A stretch of DNA of 7,025 nt from an uncultured Acetatifactor sp. (GCA_910585615.1 CAJUFO010000128.1:1-7025); one strand, 5' to 3'; positions 1 to 6,440 are shown, numbered from the stretch's first letter. A program made the numbers and translations. Notes: generated by a model not told the origin, from the sequence alone.

Positions 1-241
1 CCACTTCGCTCCGGGTATGTACCATGGTGTCCGTAAGCCCCATGAACTTGGCCGGAGTGTTCACAATCAGCTCCTCTTCCGTCTCAATGGAACCGCCGAT
101 GTAGTAGGGGAGCCCGCACCCAGCGTAAGAGATGTCCTTTCCCTTGGTATAGATGACAATTTCATCCTGGGGGTTCTCGCGCTTCAATTTCGCGGCAACT
201 TTTGTTCCGGCGGCTACGCCGCCGATGATAACAATCTTCAT
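1..241 (-). CDS. FAD-dependent CoA-disulfide reductase / NADH oxidase-type protein (N-terminal part)
   Basis: The first 80 codons of a pyridine nucleotide-disulfide oxidoreductase are present; the rest lies beyond the left edge. The protein starts MKIVIIGGVAAGTKVAAKLK, which is the FAD-binding Rossmann motif (GGVAAG at residues 7-12). SYAGCGLPYYIGG follows at 38-50, with the single redox-active cysteine at residue 42. In this family that lone Cys cycles as Cys-SOH or Cys-S-SCoA, as in Enterococcus NADH oxidase/peroxidase and staphylococcal CoA-disulfide reductase. The family is cytosolic and uses NAD(P)H to reduce O2, peroxide, CoA-disulfide or polysulfide. The N-terminus alone cannot say which. 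The ATG at 241 has an AGGAGG ribosome binding site 7 nt upstream. It lies downstream of the ATPase unit on the same strand, 86 bp away. Family assignment is firm; the substrate is open. Confidence 0.92.
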   Translation of the reverse strand, partial: MKIVIIGGVAAGTKVAAKLKRENPQDEIVIYTKGKDISYAGCGLPYYIGGSIETEEELIVNTPAKFMGLTDTMVHTRSEV

Positions 242-290
242 GCTAGTCTGCCTCCTTTTAATATTATGGTGGTATCACAATCTTTTCCTA

Positions 291-320
291 ATATTAGAAT
301 CCAAGAGAGGATTCTATTAT
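291..320. repeat. Imperfect inverted repeat (hairpin) between ATPase unit and flavoenzyme gene
   Basis: Arms ATATTAGAATCC and GGATTCTATTAT flank a 6-nt spacer (AAGAGA). The inner 8 bp (TAGAATCC/GGATTCTA) match perfectly, and the outer 4 bp carry one mismatch. It lies just after the stop codon at 328 of the small ATPase-partner gene and about 50 bp before the flavoenzyme start. No U-run follows on either strand, so it is not a textbook intrinsic terminator. It could be a weak terminator, an mRNA-processing hairpin, or an operator for the flavoenzyme gene. Confidence 0.5.
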
Positions 321-327
321 CTAAGTT

Positions 328-868
328 CTATTGTTCCTTCCATTTTCCTGTCAACGTGCCATCCATATTCCGTTCTATTTTAATCGGTATATGATTAAAA
401 GAAATACGCTCTCCAAAATTCAATCCAAACCGATTTCCCTCCCACTCCTCTTCCATCCTGACCTGTGGAATCCCCAGCCGTCCATGCCTGGCTGTAGGCA
501 TGGTATCAGAATGGGCAAATTCCACTCTCTCATATGTTGTATACATCACAGTCTCCGATATATCCAGTTCCAGCATACCGGCAATTGCCTGAGCCACAAG
601 ATAACTGGCCCGGAATTTTCCCTTTATCTCCACCCACTTTTCCTGGCCTACACTGCCTTTCATCTCTATCAGGTGCAGCTTCCACTGATTTCCCTGCCGT
701 TTTTCGAAAATCATATGATCCGCTCTCTTGAACAGGGACTTTTCCTTCCCCGCCTGAAAGAAAAAGGGGGGCATCTGTCTCCGCCAGAAGCACTTCCCGA
801 CCCTCATGTACGATGAAATCCTGTACCATCAAGTCTTTTATGATGAACTCCCTCTTCGTATTCCCCAT
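328..868 (-). pseudogene. Small nuclease-like partner of the ATPase, interrupted by a frameshift
   Basis: Two overlapping minus-strand frames make one protein. The first begins with ATG at 868 (MGNTKREFIIKDLMVQDF...) and reads well to ...AETDAP. The second continues FFFQAGKEKSLFKRADHM... to the stop at 328. The switch falls at a C6T5 run (761-771 on the plus strand), and removing one C joins the frames into about 179 aa. In the joined protein D50, E68 and K70 form a D-x17-E-x-K pattern (RADHMIF ... LIEMKGS), followed by a likely helix (GKFRASYLVAQAIAGML). This resembles the core of PD-(D/E)XK nucleases; that is inference from a short motif. I do not recognise the family. The start is supported by AGGAG inside the end of the ATPase gene, 9 nt upstream, and the two genes are 6 nt apart, so they are co-transcribed and probably translationally coupled. 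The break could be a real mutation, a sequencing error, or a recoding site. A start at 807 (159 aa) is an alternative but has no family-like N-terminus. Confidence 0.65.
761..771 (-). other. C6T5 homopolymer run at the frame switch
   Basis: On the minus strand the reading is GAT GCC CCC CTT TTT CTT TCA in the upstream frame and ATG CCC CCC TTT TTC TTT CAG in the downstream frame. Five Cs instead of six give D-A-P-F-F-F-Q-A-G-K-E-K and one open frame across the gene. The run is short for classical phase variation, but it is the obvious place for an indel. Confidence 0.6.
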
Positions 869-874
869 TTCACT

Positions 875-2224
875 CTACTCCTGAATCACATATGCCTCGT
901 CCATAATCCGGTCAAGGGCATCATTGAATGTGGGAACAGCAAAGCCGTTTTCCCCGCAGTTCAGTTCCTCCACTTTCGTTTTTCCTCCCGCCACCGCTTT
1001 CAGCTGATACACTTTTACCTTTTGAGGGCTCAATAGGTCTCGGGCCATATATCCCAGTTGATGGCATATTTCCTCCCTGTCTTCTCTTCCGGACAGACGA
1101 ATCATGTTGTTGACATGCTGCAGTATGATATCGCTGTGGGTCGTGACGTTCATCTGCACCCCGGCATTGACCATCTTGCACAGGACTCTCCCCATCTTCT
1201 GCTGAAGCTGCGGGTGAAGGCACATTTCCGGTTCTTCATAGAACAGAGCGTCCACATATCTCTTATATTTTAAAATCAGAATCAACGGCGATAGTTCCGT
1301 TACTACTGCGGATGTAATCCTCAAAGGCATTCCTGACGTTTTTCCGTTGGGAACATACATCGCCTCCTTATTTGGCAAAGCACTCATCTCAACTGTCCCA
1401 TCGGCCATACCGTTCTCCAGATACTGTACGATTTCCTTGAAGTCTTCATTGCTTTCACCGTCGAAAGTCAGGTCATTTATCACATCCAGGAACTGATTGA
1501 TTGGCCTTACAAAAGGAACCATCGTCTCCTGTTCCGCAGCAACATTGAATGTCGTCCTCCGGCTTACTTTATTGATGATATCTTTGGTCAGCATAAAACC
1601 GGTTCTTGCCGCCGGGAAATAAATTTCTCTGTTAAACCCACCATGGCTGTCCAGTACCAGAGCCATCAATGTGTTCACGAAATATCGACCAGTTTTTTCT
1701 TCCAGAATTCCTGTAGCCCGTTCCTTTTCGGATAGAGCTAATTCCACTCCATCATTACCAGTGTTGGTTATAGCTACTCCCATGTTTCTGCCATACTCAC
1801 GAACTATAAAATCCAGAGAAACACCCGCTAACCCCGTCAGCTCAATCTGCAGTTCCTCTATCTCAACATCCGAACTGTTGAAAATGGCTTTCACAAATTT
1901 ATCTCTGTTCTGATTGATCCGCTCTTGCAGAACACTCTGCAGCTCATCTCCTATTTCACTGGCCAGTACAGTATGCACACCTTGTTCCCTGGCCGTTTCT
2001 ATCTGCTTTTTTACCCAACACCGCAGCCTGCCATAGGTCTCTGTTATCTCCATGGTTTCGTCAGCGTACAGCAGTTCTCCCCCCAGGTTCCGGATTCCCC
2101 ACAGGAGGGACATCAGATAACTCTTTCCGCTGTTATTGTCCCCCACAAAAAGCGTCAGCGGCGCTGTCTCAATCTCGGCGCTCTCAAGCTTTCCATATCC
2201 TGATACCTTTAATCTCCAACCCAC
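875..2224 (-). CDS. ABC/AAA-type ATPase (AAA_15/AAA_21-like), first gene of a two-gene unit
   Basis: A 449-residue cytosolic ATPase of the OLD/SMC-like ABC class, without membrane segments. Walker A is at residues 28-36 (GDNNSGKSY). A conserved IYFPAARTGF block lies at 201-210, a signature-like ITSAVVTELSPL at 303-314, Walker B DALFYEEPE at 325-333 with the two acidic residues at 330-331, D-loop CLHP at 335-338, and the H-loop TTHSD at 361-365. All catalytic elements appear intact. The roughly 165 residues between Walker A and the FPAARTG block would form the lid or coiled-coil part. No TOPRIM domain follows (the protein ends about 85 residues after the H-loop), so it differs from OLD and GajA and would need a separate effector; the small gene 6 nt downstream fits that role. 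The start is GTG at 2224 with GGGGAGG 11 nt upstream. An in-frame TAG just upstream excludes a longer protein. A defence or DNA-repair role is inferred from layout only. Confidence 0.88.
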   Translation of the reverse strand: MGWRLKVSGYGKLESAEIETAPLTLFVGDNNSGKSYLMSLLWGIRNLGGELLYADETMEITETYGRLRCWVKKQIETAREQGVHTVLASEIGDELQSVLQERINQNRDKFVKAIFNSSDVEIEELQIELTGLAGVSLDFIVREYGRNMGVAITNTGNDGVELALSEKERATGILEEKTGRYFVNTLMALVLDSHGGFNREIYFPAARTGFMLTKDIINKVSRRTTFNVAAEQETMVPFVRPINQFLDVINDLTFDGESNEDFKEIVQYLENGMADGTVEMSALPNKEAMYVPNGKTSGMPLRITSAVVTELSPLILILKYKRYVDALFYEEPEMCLHPQLQQKMGRVLCKMVNAGVQMNVTTHSDIILQHVNNMIRLSGREDREEICHQLGYMARDLLSPQKVKVYQLKAVAGGKTKVEELNCGENGFAVPTFNDALDRIMDEAYVIQE

Positions 2225-2751
2225 CTTAAGACCAACCTCCCCATTATCCGGCTTCCAGCCATACTACTTCTGCCGCCATTGCACCAGTCTGAATGAACAA
2301 TGCCGAAAAAACCTACCCTATCCCGGATTTCCGTCATTCCTCTCACTTATACTACACGCCAGTAAAACTTGCCACGAATCCCGACTACAGACCGCCAGCA
2401 AGGTACCTTTGCTCATTTTCTTTCTGTAAATTCCGGCCATCTGTAGTATAAGTCTATCATGGAAGCGCGGAAAAGACAAACATAAAATACGAAATTCAAG
2501 TAATGTCTGCTCGATGCTGATTTCCTCACAAAGTGTTTTGAGGGAGATGCGGCAAGCATAGAACTGAAATTGAAGAAAAAGAGCGAAGTACAACAGCAGA
2601 ATGATGGACGCAAATCTTTTGAAGAAAGATGAGGACTTCGGCAAGCGGCCGGTGCGTCTCACTGGCCGGATGCAGCACACAAGTACGGATATCCGCAACA
2701 TGAACCGCTGTTTCATTGGCAAAAGTGGTAGAATTTTTCCTGTTTTTGCGA
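2225..2751. other. Intergenic region without a convincing gene
   Basis: This stretch separates the leftward ATPase unit from the rightward GNAT-nucleotidyltransferase gene. Reading all frames gives only short stop-rich segments with no recognisable family. It must carry the regulatory DNA for both divergent genes. A weak minus-strand promoter candidate is TGGCAA (2369-2374) and TATAAG (2346-2351) with a 17-bp spacer, giving a leader of about 115 nt before the ATPase GTG. The short in-frame-with-nothing peptides on the plus strand (2560-2740) may be remnants of a lost gene, but I cannot identify them. Confidence 0.6.
2345..2453. repeat. Perfect 12-bp inverted repeat spanning 109 bp
   Basis: ACTTATACTACA at 2345-2356 is the exact reverse complement of TGTAGTATAAGT at 2442-2453. 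The two arms enclose 85 bp. Each arm contains TATAAG reading away from the centre, so the pair could be two outward -10-like elements, paired binding sites of one regulator, or the ends of a very small mobile element. No flanking target duplication was visible. Inside the left half, ACTACA...CGCCAG occurs twice (2352-2362 and 2384-2399), a loose direct repeat. Confidence 0.55.
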
Positions 2752-2757
2752 TATAAT
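2729..2757 (+). promoter_or_regulatory. Sigma-70-type promoter of the GNAT-nucleotidyltransferase gene
   Basis: A perfect -10 hexamer TATAAT lies at 2752-2757. At 17 bp spacing the -35 is only TAGAAT (2729-2734), which is weak, so an activator or low basal expression is possible. Transcription would start near 2763-2766, at or inside the first in-frame ATG (2762). That ATG is therefore unlikely to be the translation start. Confidence 0.6.
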
Positions 2758-2760
2758 CAT

Positions 2761-2780
2761 TATGGATTTTTATATCCATA
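2761..2780. promoter_or_regulatory. Operator-like dyad at the predicted +1
   Basis: TATGGAT (2761-2767) and ATCCATA (2774-2780) are exact reverse complements with a 6-bp spacer. They begin 3 bp after the -10 box and straddle the predicted transcription start. This position suits a repressor site. It could equally form a weak hairpin at the very 5' end of the mRNA. The regulator is unknown. Confidence 0.4.
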
Positions 2781-2819
2781 GGCAAAATGGCTGTTTTGAG
2801 GATGAATCGACTTATGAAC

Positions 2820-2836
2820 GGAGGCGAAAGACTGTG
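2820..2836 (+). promoter_or_regulatory. Ribosome binding site that sets a GTG start
   Basis: GGAGG at 2820-2824 is followed by a 9-nt spacer and GTG at 2834-2836, in frame with the downstream gene. The encoded start, MQLFYGVPEDIEKW, matches the usual beginning of this GNAT group. The 24 extra residues from the ATG at 2762 are unlike the family, have no ribosome binding site, and would sit on the predicted transcription start. Confidence 0.7.
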
Positions 2837-4066
2837 CAGCTCTTTTACGGAGTACCCGAAGATATCGAAAAATGGATAAACCTTGTTACACAGGTTCGGT
2901 GGAATTTTCCCGGTCTGGAAACAGAAAAAAAGTTAAACGAGCACCGAGCCACCGTCTTAAAATTCATGGAAAAGCGACAGGCTATCTGCGTAAAGGAAGA
3001 AAACGAGATTGCCGGTGTCATGCTGTTCTCACGAGGGCACAACATAATCTGCTGTCTTGCTGTTGCACCCGAATACCGTAGGCGTGGCCTGGCTTCCATC
3101 CTTATGGATGAAGCGTTGCACAATTTGGATAAAACAAAAGAAATATCTGTTTCTACGTTCCGTGCCGACGATGAAAAAGGAACCGCACCAAGAGCATTGT
3201 ATGAAAAATACGGTTTTGTTGCAGATGAGCTTATTGAGGAATTTGATTACCCGAACCAGAAGTACGTTCTCCATCCTGTAGGCGCTGAGCGAAAAGATAG
3301 ACAGCTTGCTATCAATACTATGGTCCAAAAAATCAGCGGTATTCTCTCGAATCGTGAACCGTCCATTTATATGTATGGCTCGTCTGTTCTGAATGATTTC
3401 AGATTGGGGTGGAGCGATCTTGATATTCTCGTATTGACAAGCACACAAATAGCGGAGGAACAGGCAAAATCGCTTGTTGCACTTCGCCAGGCTATGCTTG
3501 CGGATGATCCGAGCAATCCCTATTACCGTTCCTTTGAAGGTGGGATGCTTACCCTGGATGCGTTCCTCTCAAAGAAAACTGACCGTGTAGTATATTGGGG
3601 TACAAGCGGAGAACGAATTACTGATTGCTATGCGTTTGACAGCTTCAGCATGGCAGAGCTGATCGAGAGCAGCGTTCTCCTATATGGAAAAGACATACGA
3701 AAAGAACTGAAGTCTCCCACTTTCCACGAACTGTATGCCGATGTAAAACGCCACTATGAAACAATCAGAAAATACGCACAAAGCACCGATCGTAGCTTCT
3801 ACTCGTTCGGTTGGATGTTAGATATAGCACGGTGCATCTACACGCTTCGCACCGGCAAGATTATCGCCAAAACCGAAGCTGCTGAATGGGCGTTGGAAAA
3901 CAAACTTTGCCCCGATCCGGATGCCCTAGGATTTGCGTTGAAAGTTCGCAGAAGTCCGTTGGAATATAAGGACGATAAGCAGACCTTCGATTATGCGGAA
4001 ACGCTTGCAAAGCCGATACAGCGCTTTGCAGACGTCCTGGAGAAAGAATTGAAAGCAGGTAAATAA
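2834..4066 (+). CDS. Fusion protein: GNAT N-acetyltransferase + AadA/ANT-like nucleotidyltransferase
   Basis: A 410-residue cytosolic protein with two enzyme domains. Residues 1 to about 148 form a GNAT acetyltransferase. The acetyl-CoA motif A is CCLAVAPEYRRRGLASIL (73-90, R-R-x-G-x-A loop), and motif B is APRALYEKYGF (118-128). Residues from about 156 form a nucleotidyltransferase of the aminoglycoside adenylyltransferase type. It has YGSS at 181-184 and SDLD at 194-197 (the GS-x11-D-x-D metal/NTP site), and D242 as a possible third carboxylate. A helical C-terminal domain includes LDIARCIYTLRTGKI and AAEWALENKL, closely like the corresponding AadA segment. Known family chemistry would be acetyl transfer from acetyl-CoA and AMP transfer from ATP to a small molecule such as an aminoglycoside. 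The substrate here is not shown. Bifunctional aminoglycoside enzymes are known, including an ANT(3'')/AAC(6') fusion with the reverse domain order. The gene is divergent from the ATPase unit and stands alone with its own promoter. All catalytic motifs seem intact. Confidence 0.88.
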   Translation: MQLFYGVPEDIEKWINLVTQVRWNFPGLETEKKLNEHRATVLKFMEKRQAICVKEENEIAGVMLFSRGHNIICCLAVAPEYRRRGLASILMDEALHNLDKTKEISVSTFRADDEKGTAPRALYEKYGFVADELIEEFDYPNQKYVLHPVGAERKDRQLAINTMVQKISGILSNREPSIYMYGSSVLNDFRLGWSDLDILVLTSTQIAEEQAKSLVALRQAMLADDPSNPYYRSFEGGMLTLDAFLSKKTDRVVYWGTSGERITDCYAFDSFSMAELIESSVLLYGKDIRKELKSPTFHELYADVKRHYETIRKYAQSTDRSFYSFGWMLDIARCIYTLRTGKIIAKTEAAEWALENKLCPDPDALGFALKVRRSPLEYKDDKQTFDYAETLAKPIQRFADVLEKELKAGK

Positions 4067-4079
4067 ACAAGTATGAATG

Positions 4080-4100
4080 TTGTATGGAATGACCATACAA
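4080..4100. repeat. 8-bp hairpin just after the fusion gene
   Basis: TTGTATGG (4080-4087) and CCATACAA (4093-4100) pair perfectly around a 5-nt loop, beginning 13 nt after the stop codon at 4066. No U-run follows, so it is a poor intrinsic terminator. It may still act as a 3' mRNA-stabilising or pause hairpin. Confidence 0.45.
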
Positions 4101-4140
4101 GCATCGACACGACAGCGTCAGAAGTCGCAACATGGGTTCC

Positions 4141-4442
4141 CTACTCTCCGGCTTCCGTGATAAACTCTACATGGTCATAGGCATAGCGCAGAACCATACA
4201 CATCAATTCATTCCGGGAACGCATGGATGAGCAGCCAGATGTAATCCCATATGAGTTCTCGGAAATGTTCATTGACAGTTTTAAGCTGGGGGCAATGGCA
4301 GAAAGATTGAATTCTTCCAATCTTTCTGCCAGAATCCATAACTCTTTATGATACTCATTTCCAACCTGATGGATTTCAAATTTCCACAATAAGTATCATC
4401 CATCTCGAACTTTGTCACATAACCTTCATGGTATACATTCAA
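4141..4442 (-). pseudogene. Decayed small gene, two frames, family not recognised
   Basis: Protein-like sequence runs in two minus-strand frames. The upstream frame (from about 4442) reads ELNVYHEGYVTKFEMDD...CGNL. The downstream frame reads KFEIHQVGNEYHKELWIL and continues for some 75 residues to the stop at 4141 (...DHVEFITEAGE). Both halves look like real soluble protein with mixed charged and hydrophobic residues, and they join naturally near 4380. The downstream frame has only a TTG codon (4389) as a start, with a TGA three codons upstream. The upstream frame has no ATG with a good ribosome binding site. It lies 85 bp after argS on the same strand. I do not recognise the family. Most likely it is the 3' part of a broken accessory gene; a -1 frameshift at A_AAT_TTG is discussed in the findings. 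Confidence 0.5.
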
Positions 4443-4465
4443 CTCGCAGCGTTCATTTCCTTTCG

Positions 4466-4496
4466 ATTACAGGGTTCGCGGAGCGGTTCCCGTAAT
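4466..4496. repeat. Bulged hairpin downstream of argS
   Basis: ATTACAGGG (4466-4474) pairs with CCCGTAAT (4489-4496) with one bulged base. An inner CGC/GCG mini-stem is possible. It begins about 30 nt after the argS stop when read on the minus strand. No U-run follows on either strand. Its place suggests a transcript-end structure for argS, but the terminator call is weak. Confidence 0.4.
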
Positions 4497-4526
4497 TTGC
4501 AGACACTTTCCGACTACAATTTCGGC

Positions 4527-6293
4527 CTACATCTTCTCCGGCGCGGAAAATCCCAGCAGATCGATGCAGGTCTCCAGCACGTCCCGGGTCAGCGCCAGCA
4601 GCGCGATCAGGCTCTCCCGCCTTGCCCCGTCCTCCTCGCTCAAAATCTTGGTCTCGTGATAGAAATGGTTGAAAGCGTTGGCCAAGTCATAGATGTAAGC
4701 GCACACTTTATGTGGAGCAATCTCCTCCGCAGCGCTCTGGATCATGGTGTTGAACTGCACCAGCGCCATTTCCAGCTCTTTCTCCGAGCTGCCCGCCGCT
4801 TCCAGGAAGGCAAGCTGCTCCATCTTTCCCCCTTGCTCTTTGTACTTATTTAAGATAGATTTAATACGCACAATCGTGTACAAGATGTAAGGCCCGGTGT
4901 CCCCCTCAAAGGAAGTGAACCTGTCGATATCGAACACATAGTCCTTTGCGGCCTGGTTGGACAGATCCCCGTACTTCAGGGCGGACAAGGCCACTGTCTC
5001 CGCCACGGCCTTGGCCTCCTCCTCGGGCATCTCCCGGCCCTCCCGAATCTTCCGGTACATCTCCTCCTGGGTCTCCCGCACCAGCACGTCCAGGCGCATG
5101 ACGCCGCCGTCCCTGGTCTTGAAGGGCTTGCCGTCGCTGCCGTTCATGGTGCCGTGGCCCAGGAACTTCAGAACCGTCTCAGGTTTCACCAGCTTCGTCT
5201 TGCGGGCGCAGCGGAACACCTGCTCAAAGTACAGATCCTGGCGCTTGTCCGTAATATAGATGATCTCGTCCGGGGCATACAGGCGCATGCGCTCCATGAT
5301 GGTAGCCAAGTCCGTGGTGTTGTACAGGGACGCGCCGTCGGACTTCAGAATCATGCATGGCGGCACCTCCTTGGTGTCGGTCTCTTCCTTCACGTCCACC
5401 ACCAAAGCGCCGTCGCTGATATAGGCCCAGCCCCCCTTTTTCATATAATCCACCATCTCGGGTATCAGGTCGTTCACATCGCTCTCGCCCTTCCACAGGT
5501 CGAACTCCACGTTCAGACTGTCGTAATTCTTCTTCAGATCCACCTTGGACACATCCACGATATGCTTCCACAGGGCACGGTATCCCCGCACACCCTTCTG
5601 GAACTTGCGGGTGGCCTCCAGGGCCTTTGCCTTGAATGCCGCATCCTCCTTGGACTTGGCACTGGCCAGGGGGTAGATCTCTGCGAACTCCGCCTCGGTG
5701 ATAGGCTCTTCCGCCGGATACTCGCCCTGGTAGCTCTCGTCAAAATACAGCAAATCCGGCTTGCGCTCCTGCAGCTCCGTGATCACCATGCCGATGGGCG
5801 TGCCCCAGTCCCCCAGATGCACGTCCCCGATGACCTCATGGCCCGCATAGCGGCTGATGCGCTTGATGCTCTCGCCGATGATGGCCGGGCGCAGATGCCC
5901 CACATGGAGGGGCTTGGCCACATTTGCCCCGCCGTAGTCGATCATTATCTTCTTCGGTTTTTCAGGCATTTCCAAACCGAATTTCGGTTCCGACTCCATG
6001 GCTTTCACCATGCCCAGCAGGAAACTCTCGGACAGTTTCAGATTCAGGAAGCCCGGAGCCACGGCTGCCGCCTCCTTGAATACAGGGCTGTCCGCAAGCC
6101 GGGCCGCCACATCATTGGCAATCATGATAGGAGCCTTCTTATACTTCTTTGCCCCCGCCATAGCGCCGTTGCACTGATATTCGCACAAGTCAGGGCGGTT
6201 GGACAGGGTCACCCTGCCCAGGGCCGCCTCATACCCGGCCGCCTCGAAAGCCTTTCCCATTTCTTCCGTCAATACATCCAGTATCTTCTTCAT
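4527..6293 (-). CDS. argS: Arginyl-tRNA synthetase (class I)
   Basis: A complete 588-residue cytosolic enzyme that charges tRNA-Arg with arginine using ATP; it is essential for translation. Length fits bacterial ArgS (about 550-600 aa). Residues 1 to about 105 form the ArgS-type N-terminal domain, with SNRPDLCEYQCNGAMAGAKK at 31-50. The class I HIGH motif is HVGH at 130-133 inside GGANVAKPLHVGHLRP. Next come the active-site block DGASLYNTTDLAT (319-331) and FKTRDGGV (391-398) in the KMSK-loop position; a degenerate KMSK is normal for many ArgS. The DALR anticodon-binding domain begins around GDTGPYILYTIVRIKSIL (464-481). The start at 6293 has GGAG 7 nt upstream and matches the usual MKKILDVLTEEMGKAFE beginning. 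An in-frame ATG at 6341 has an even better GGAGG (6350-6354, 8-nt spacing) and would add 16 residues (MVCGKVLTEREERRIE), so a 604-aa form cannot be excluded. The gene is GC-richer than the genes to its left. It is preceded by its own promoter. Confidence 0.97.
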   Translation of the reverse strand: MKKILDVLTEEMGKAFEAAGYEAALGRVTLSNRPDLCEYQCNGAMAGAKKYKKAPIMIANDVAARLADSPVFKEAAAVAPGFLNLKLSESFLLGMVKAMESEPKFGLEMPEKPKKIMIDYGGANVAKPLHVGHLRPAIIGESIKRISRYAGHEVIGDVHLGDWGTPIGMVITELQERKPDLLYFDESYQGEYPAEEPITEAEFAEIYPLASAKSKEDAAFKAKALEATRKFQKGVRGYRALWKHIVDVSKVDLKKNYDSLNVEFDLWKGESDVNDLIPEMVDYMKKGGWAYISDGALVVDVKEETDTKEVPPCMILKSDGASLYNTTDLATIMERMRLYAPDEIIYITDKRQDLYFEQVFRCARKTKLVKPETVLKFLGHGTMNGSDGKPFKTRDGGVMRLDVLVRETQEEMYRKIREGREMPEEEAKAVAETVALSALKYGDLSNQAAKDYVFDIDRFTSFEGDTGPYILYTIVRIKSILNKYKEQGGKMEQLAFLEAAGSSEKELEMALVQFNTMIQSAAEEIAPHKVCAYIYDLANAFNHFYHETKILSEEDGARRESLIALLALTRDVLETCIDLLGFSAPEKM

Positions 6294-6414
6294 TTCGATT
6301 CTCCGTTCTTCCCGCTCTGTCAGGACTTTTCCGCATACCATGGGCCAGGCCTCCGCCCATACGAACGCGATTCTGCCGATATTCTCTCTTTTGATTCACC
6401 CATGGAGCCAGAAA

Positions 6415-6439
6415 CTGACACAGCACTTTTCTGTGTCAG
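6415..6439. promoter_or_regulatory. 9-bp perfect dyad over the argS transcription start
   Basis: CTGACACAG (6415-6423) and CTGTGTCAG (6431-6439) are exact reverse complements around a 7-nt spacer. The dyad begins 1 bp after the -10 box on the minus strand and covers the predicted +1 (about 6434). Because the start falls inside one arm, a DNA operator for a dimeric regulator is more natural than an RNA hairpin, although the transcript could form part of the stem if it starts earlier. Confidence 0.55.
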
Positions 6440-6440
6440 C

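Noticed and set aside
331..816. A 161-codon plus-strand open frame opposite the nuclease-like gene
   Set aside because: It is a mirror of the minus-strand gene; the minus strand has the family-like motif, ribosome binding site and operon context.
2318..2785. A 155-codon minus-strand open frame in the gap between ATPase and fusion gene
   Set aside because: It overlaps the promoter and 5' end of the fusion gene, resembles no family, has a Leu/Phe/Ser-heavy composition typical of noncoding DNA, and lacks a good ribosome binding site.
4073..4180. A 35-codon plus-strand frame (MNVVWNDHTSIDTTASEVAT...) after the fusion gene
   Set aside because: It starts just after the fusion gene and might be a truncated second gene, but it has no clear ribosome binding site, contains the 4080-4100 hairpin, and overlaps the end of the minus-strand remnant.
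4466..4496. Intrinsic terminator or tRNA T-arm-like sequence after argS
   Set aside because: The bulged stem lacks a U-run on either strand, and no cloverleaf can be built around the GGTTC-like bases.
6294..6440. T-box riboswitch upstream of argS
   Set aside because: Expected for a clostridial synthetase gene, but the leader is only about 140 nt and has no TGGNACCGCG antiterminator motif or terminator with a U-run.
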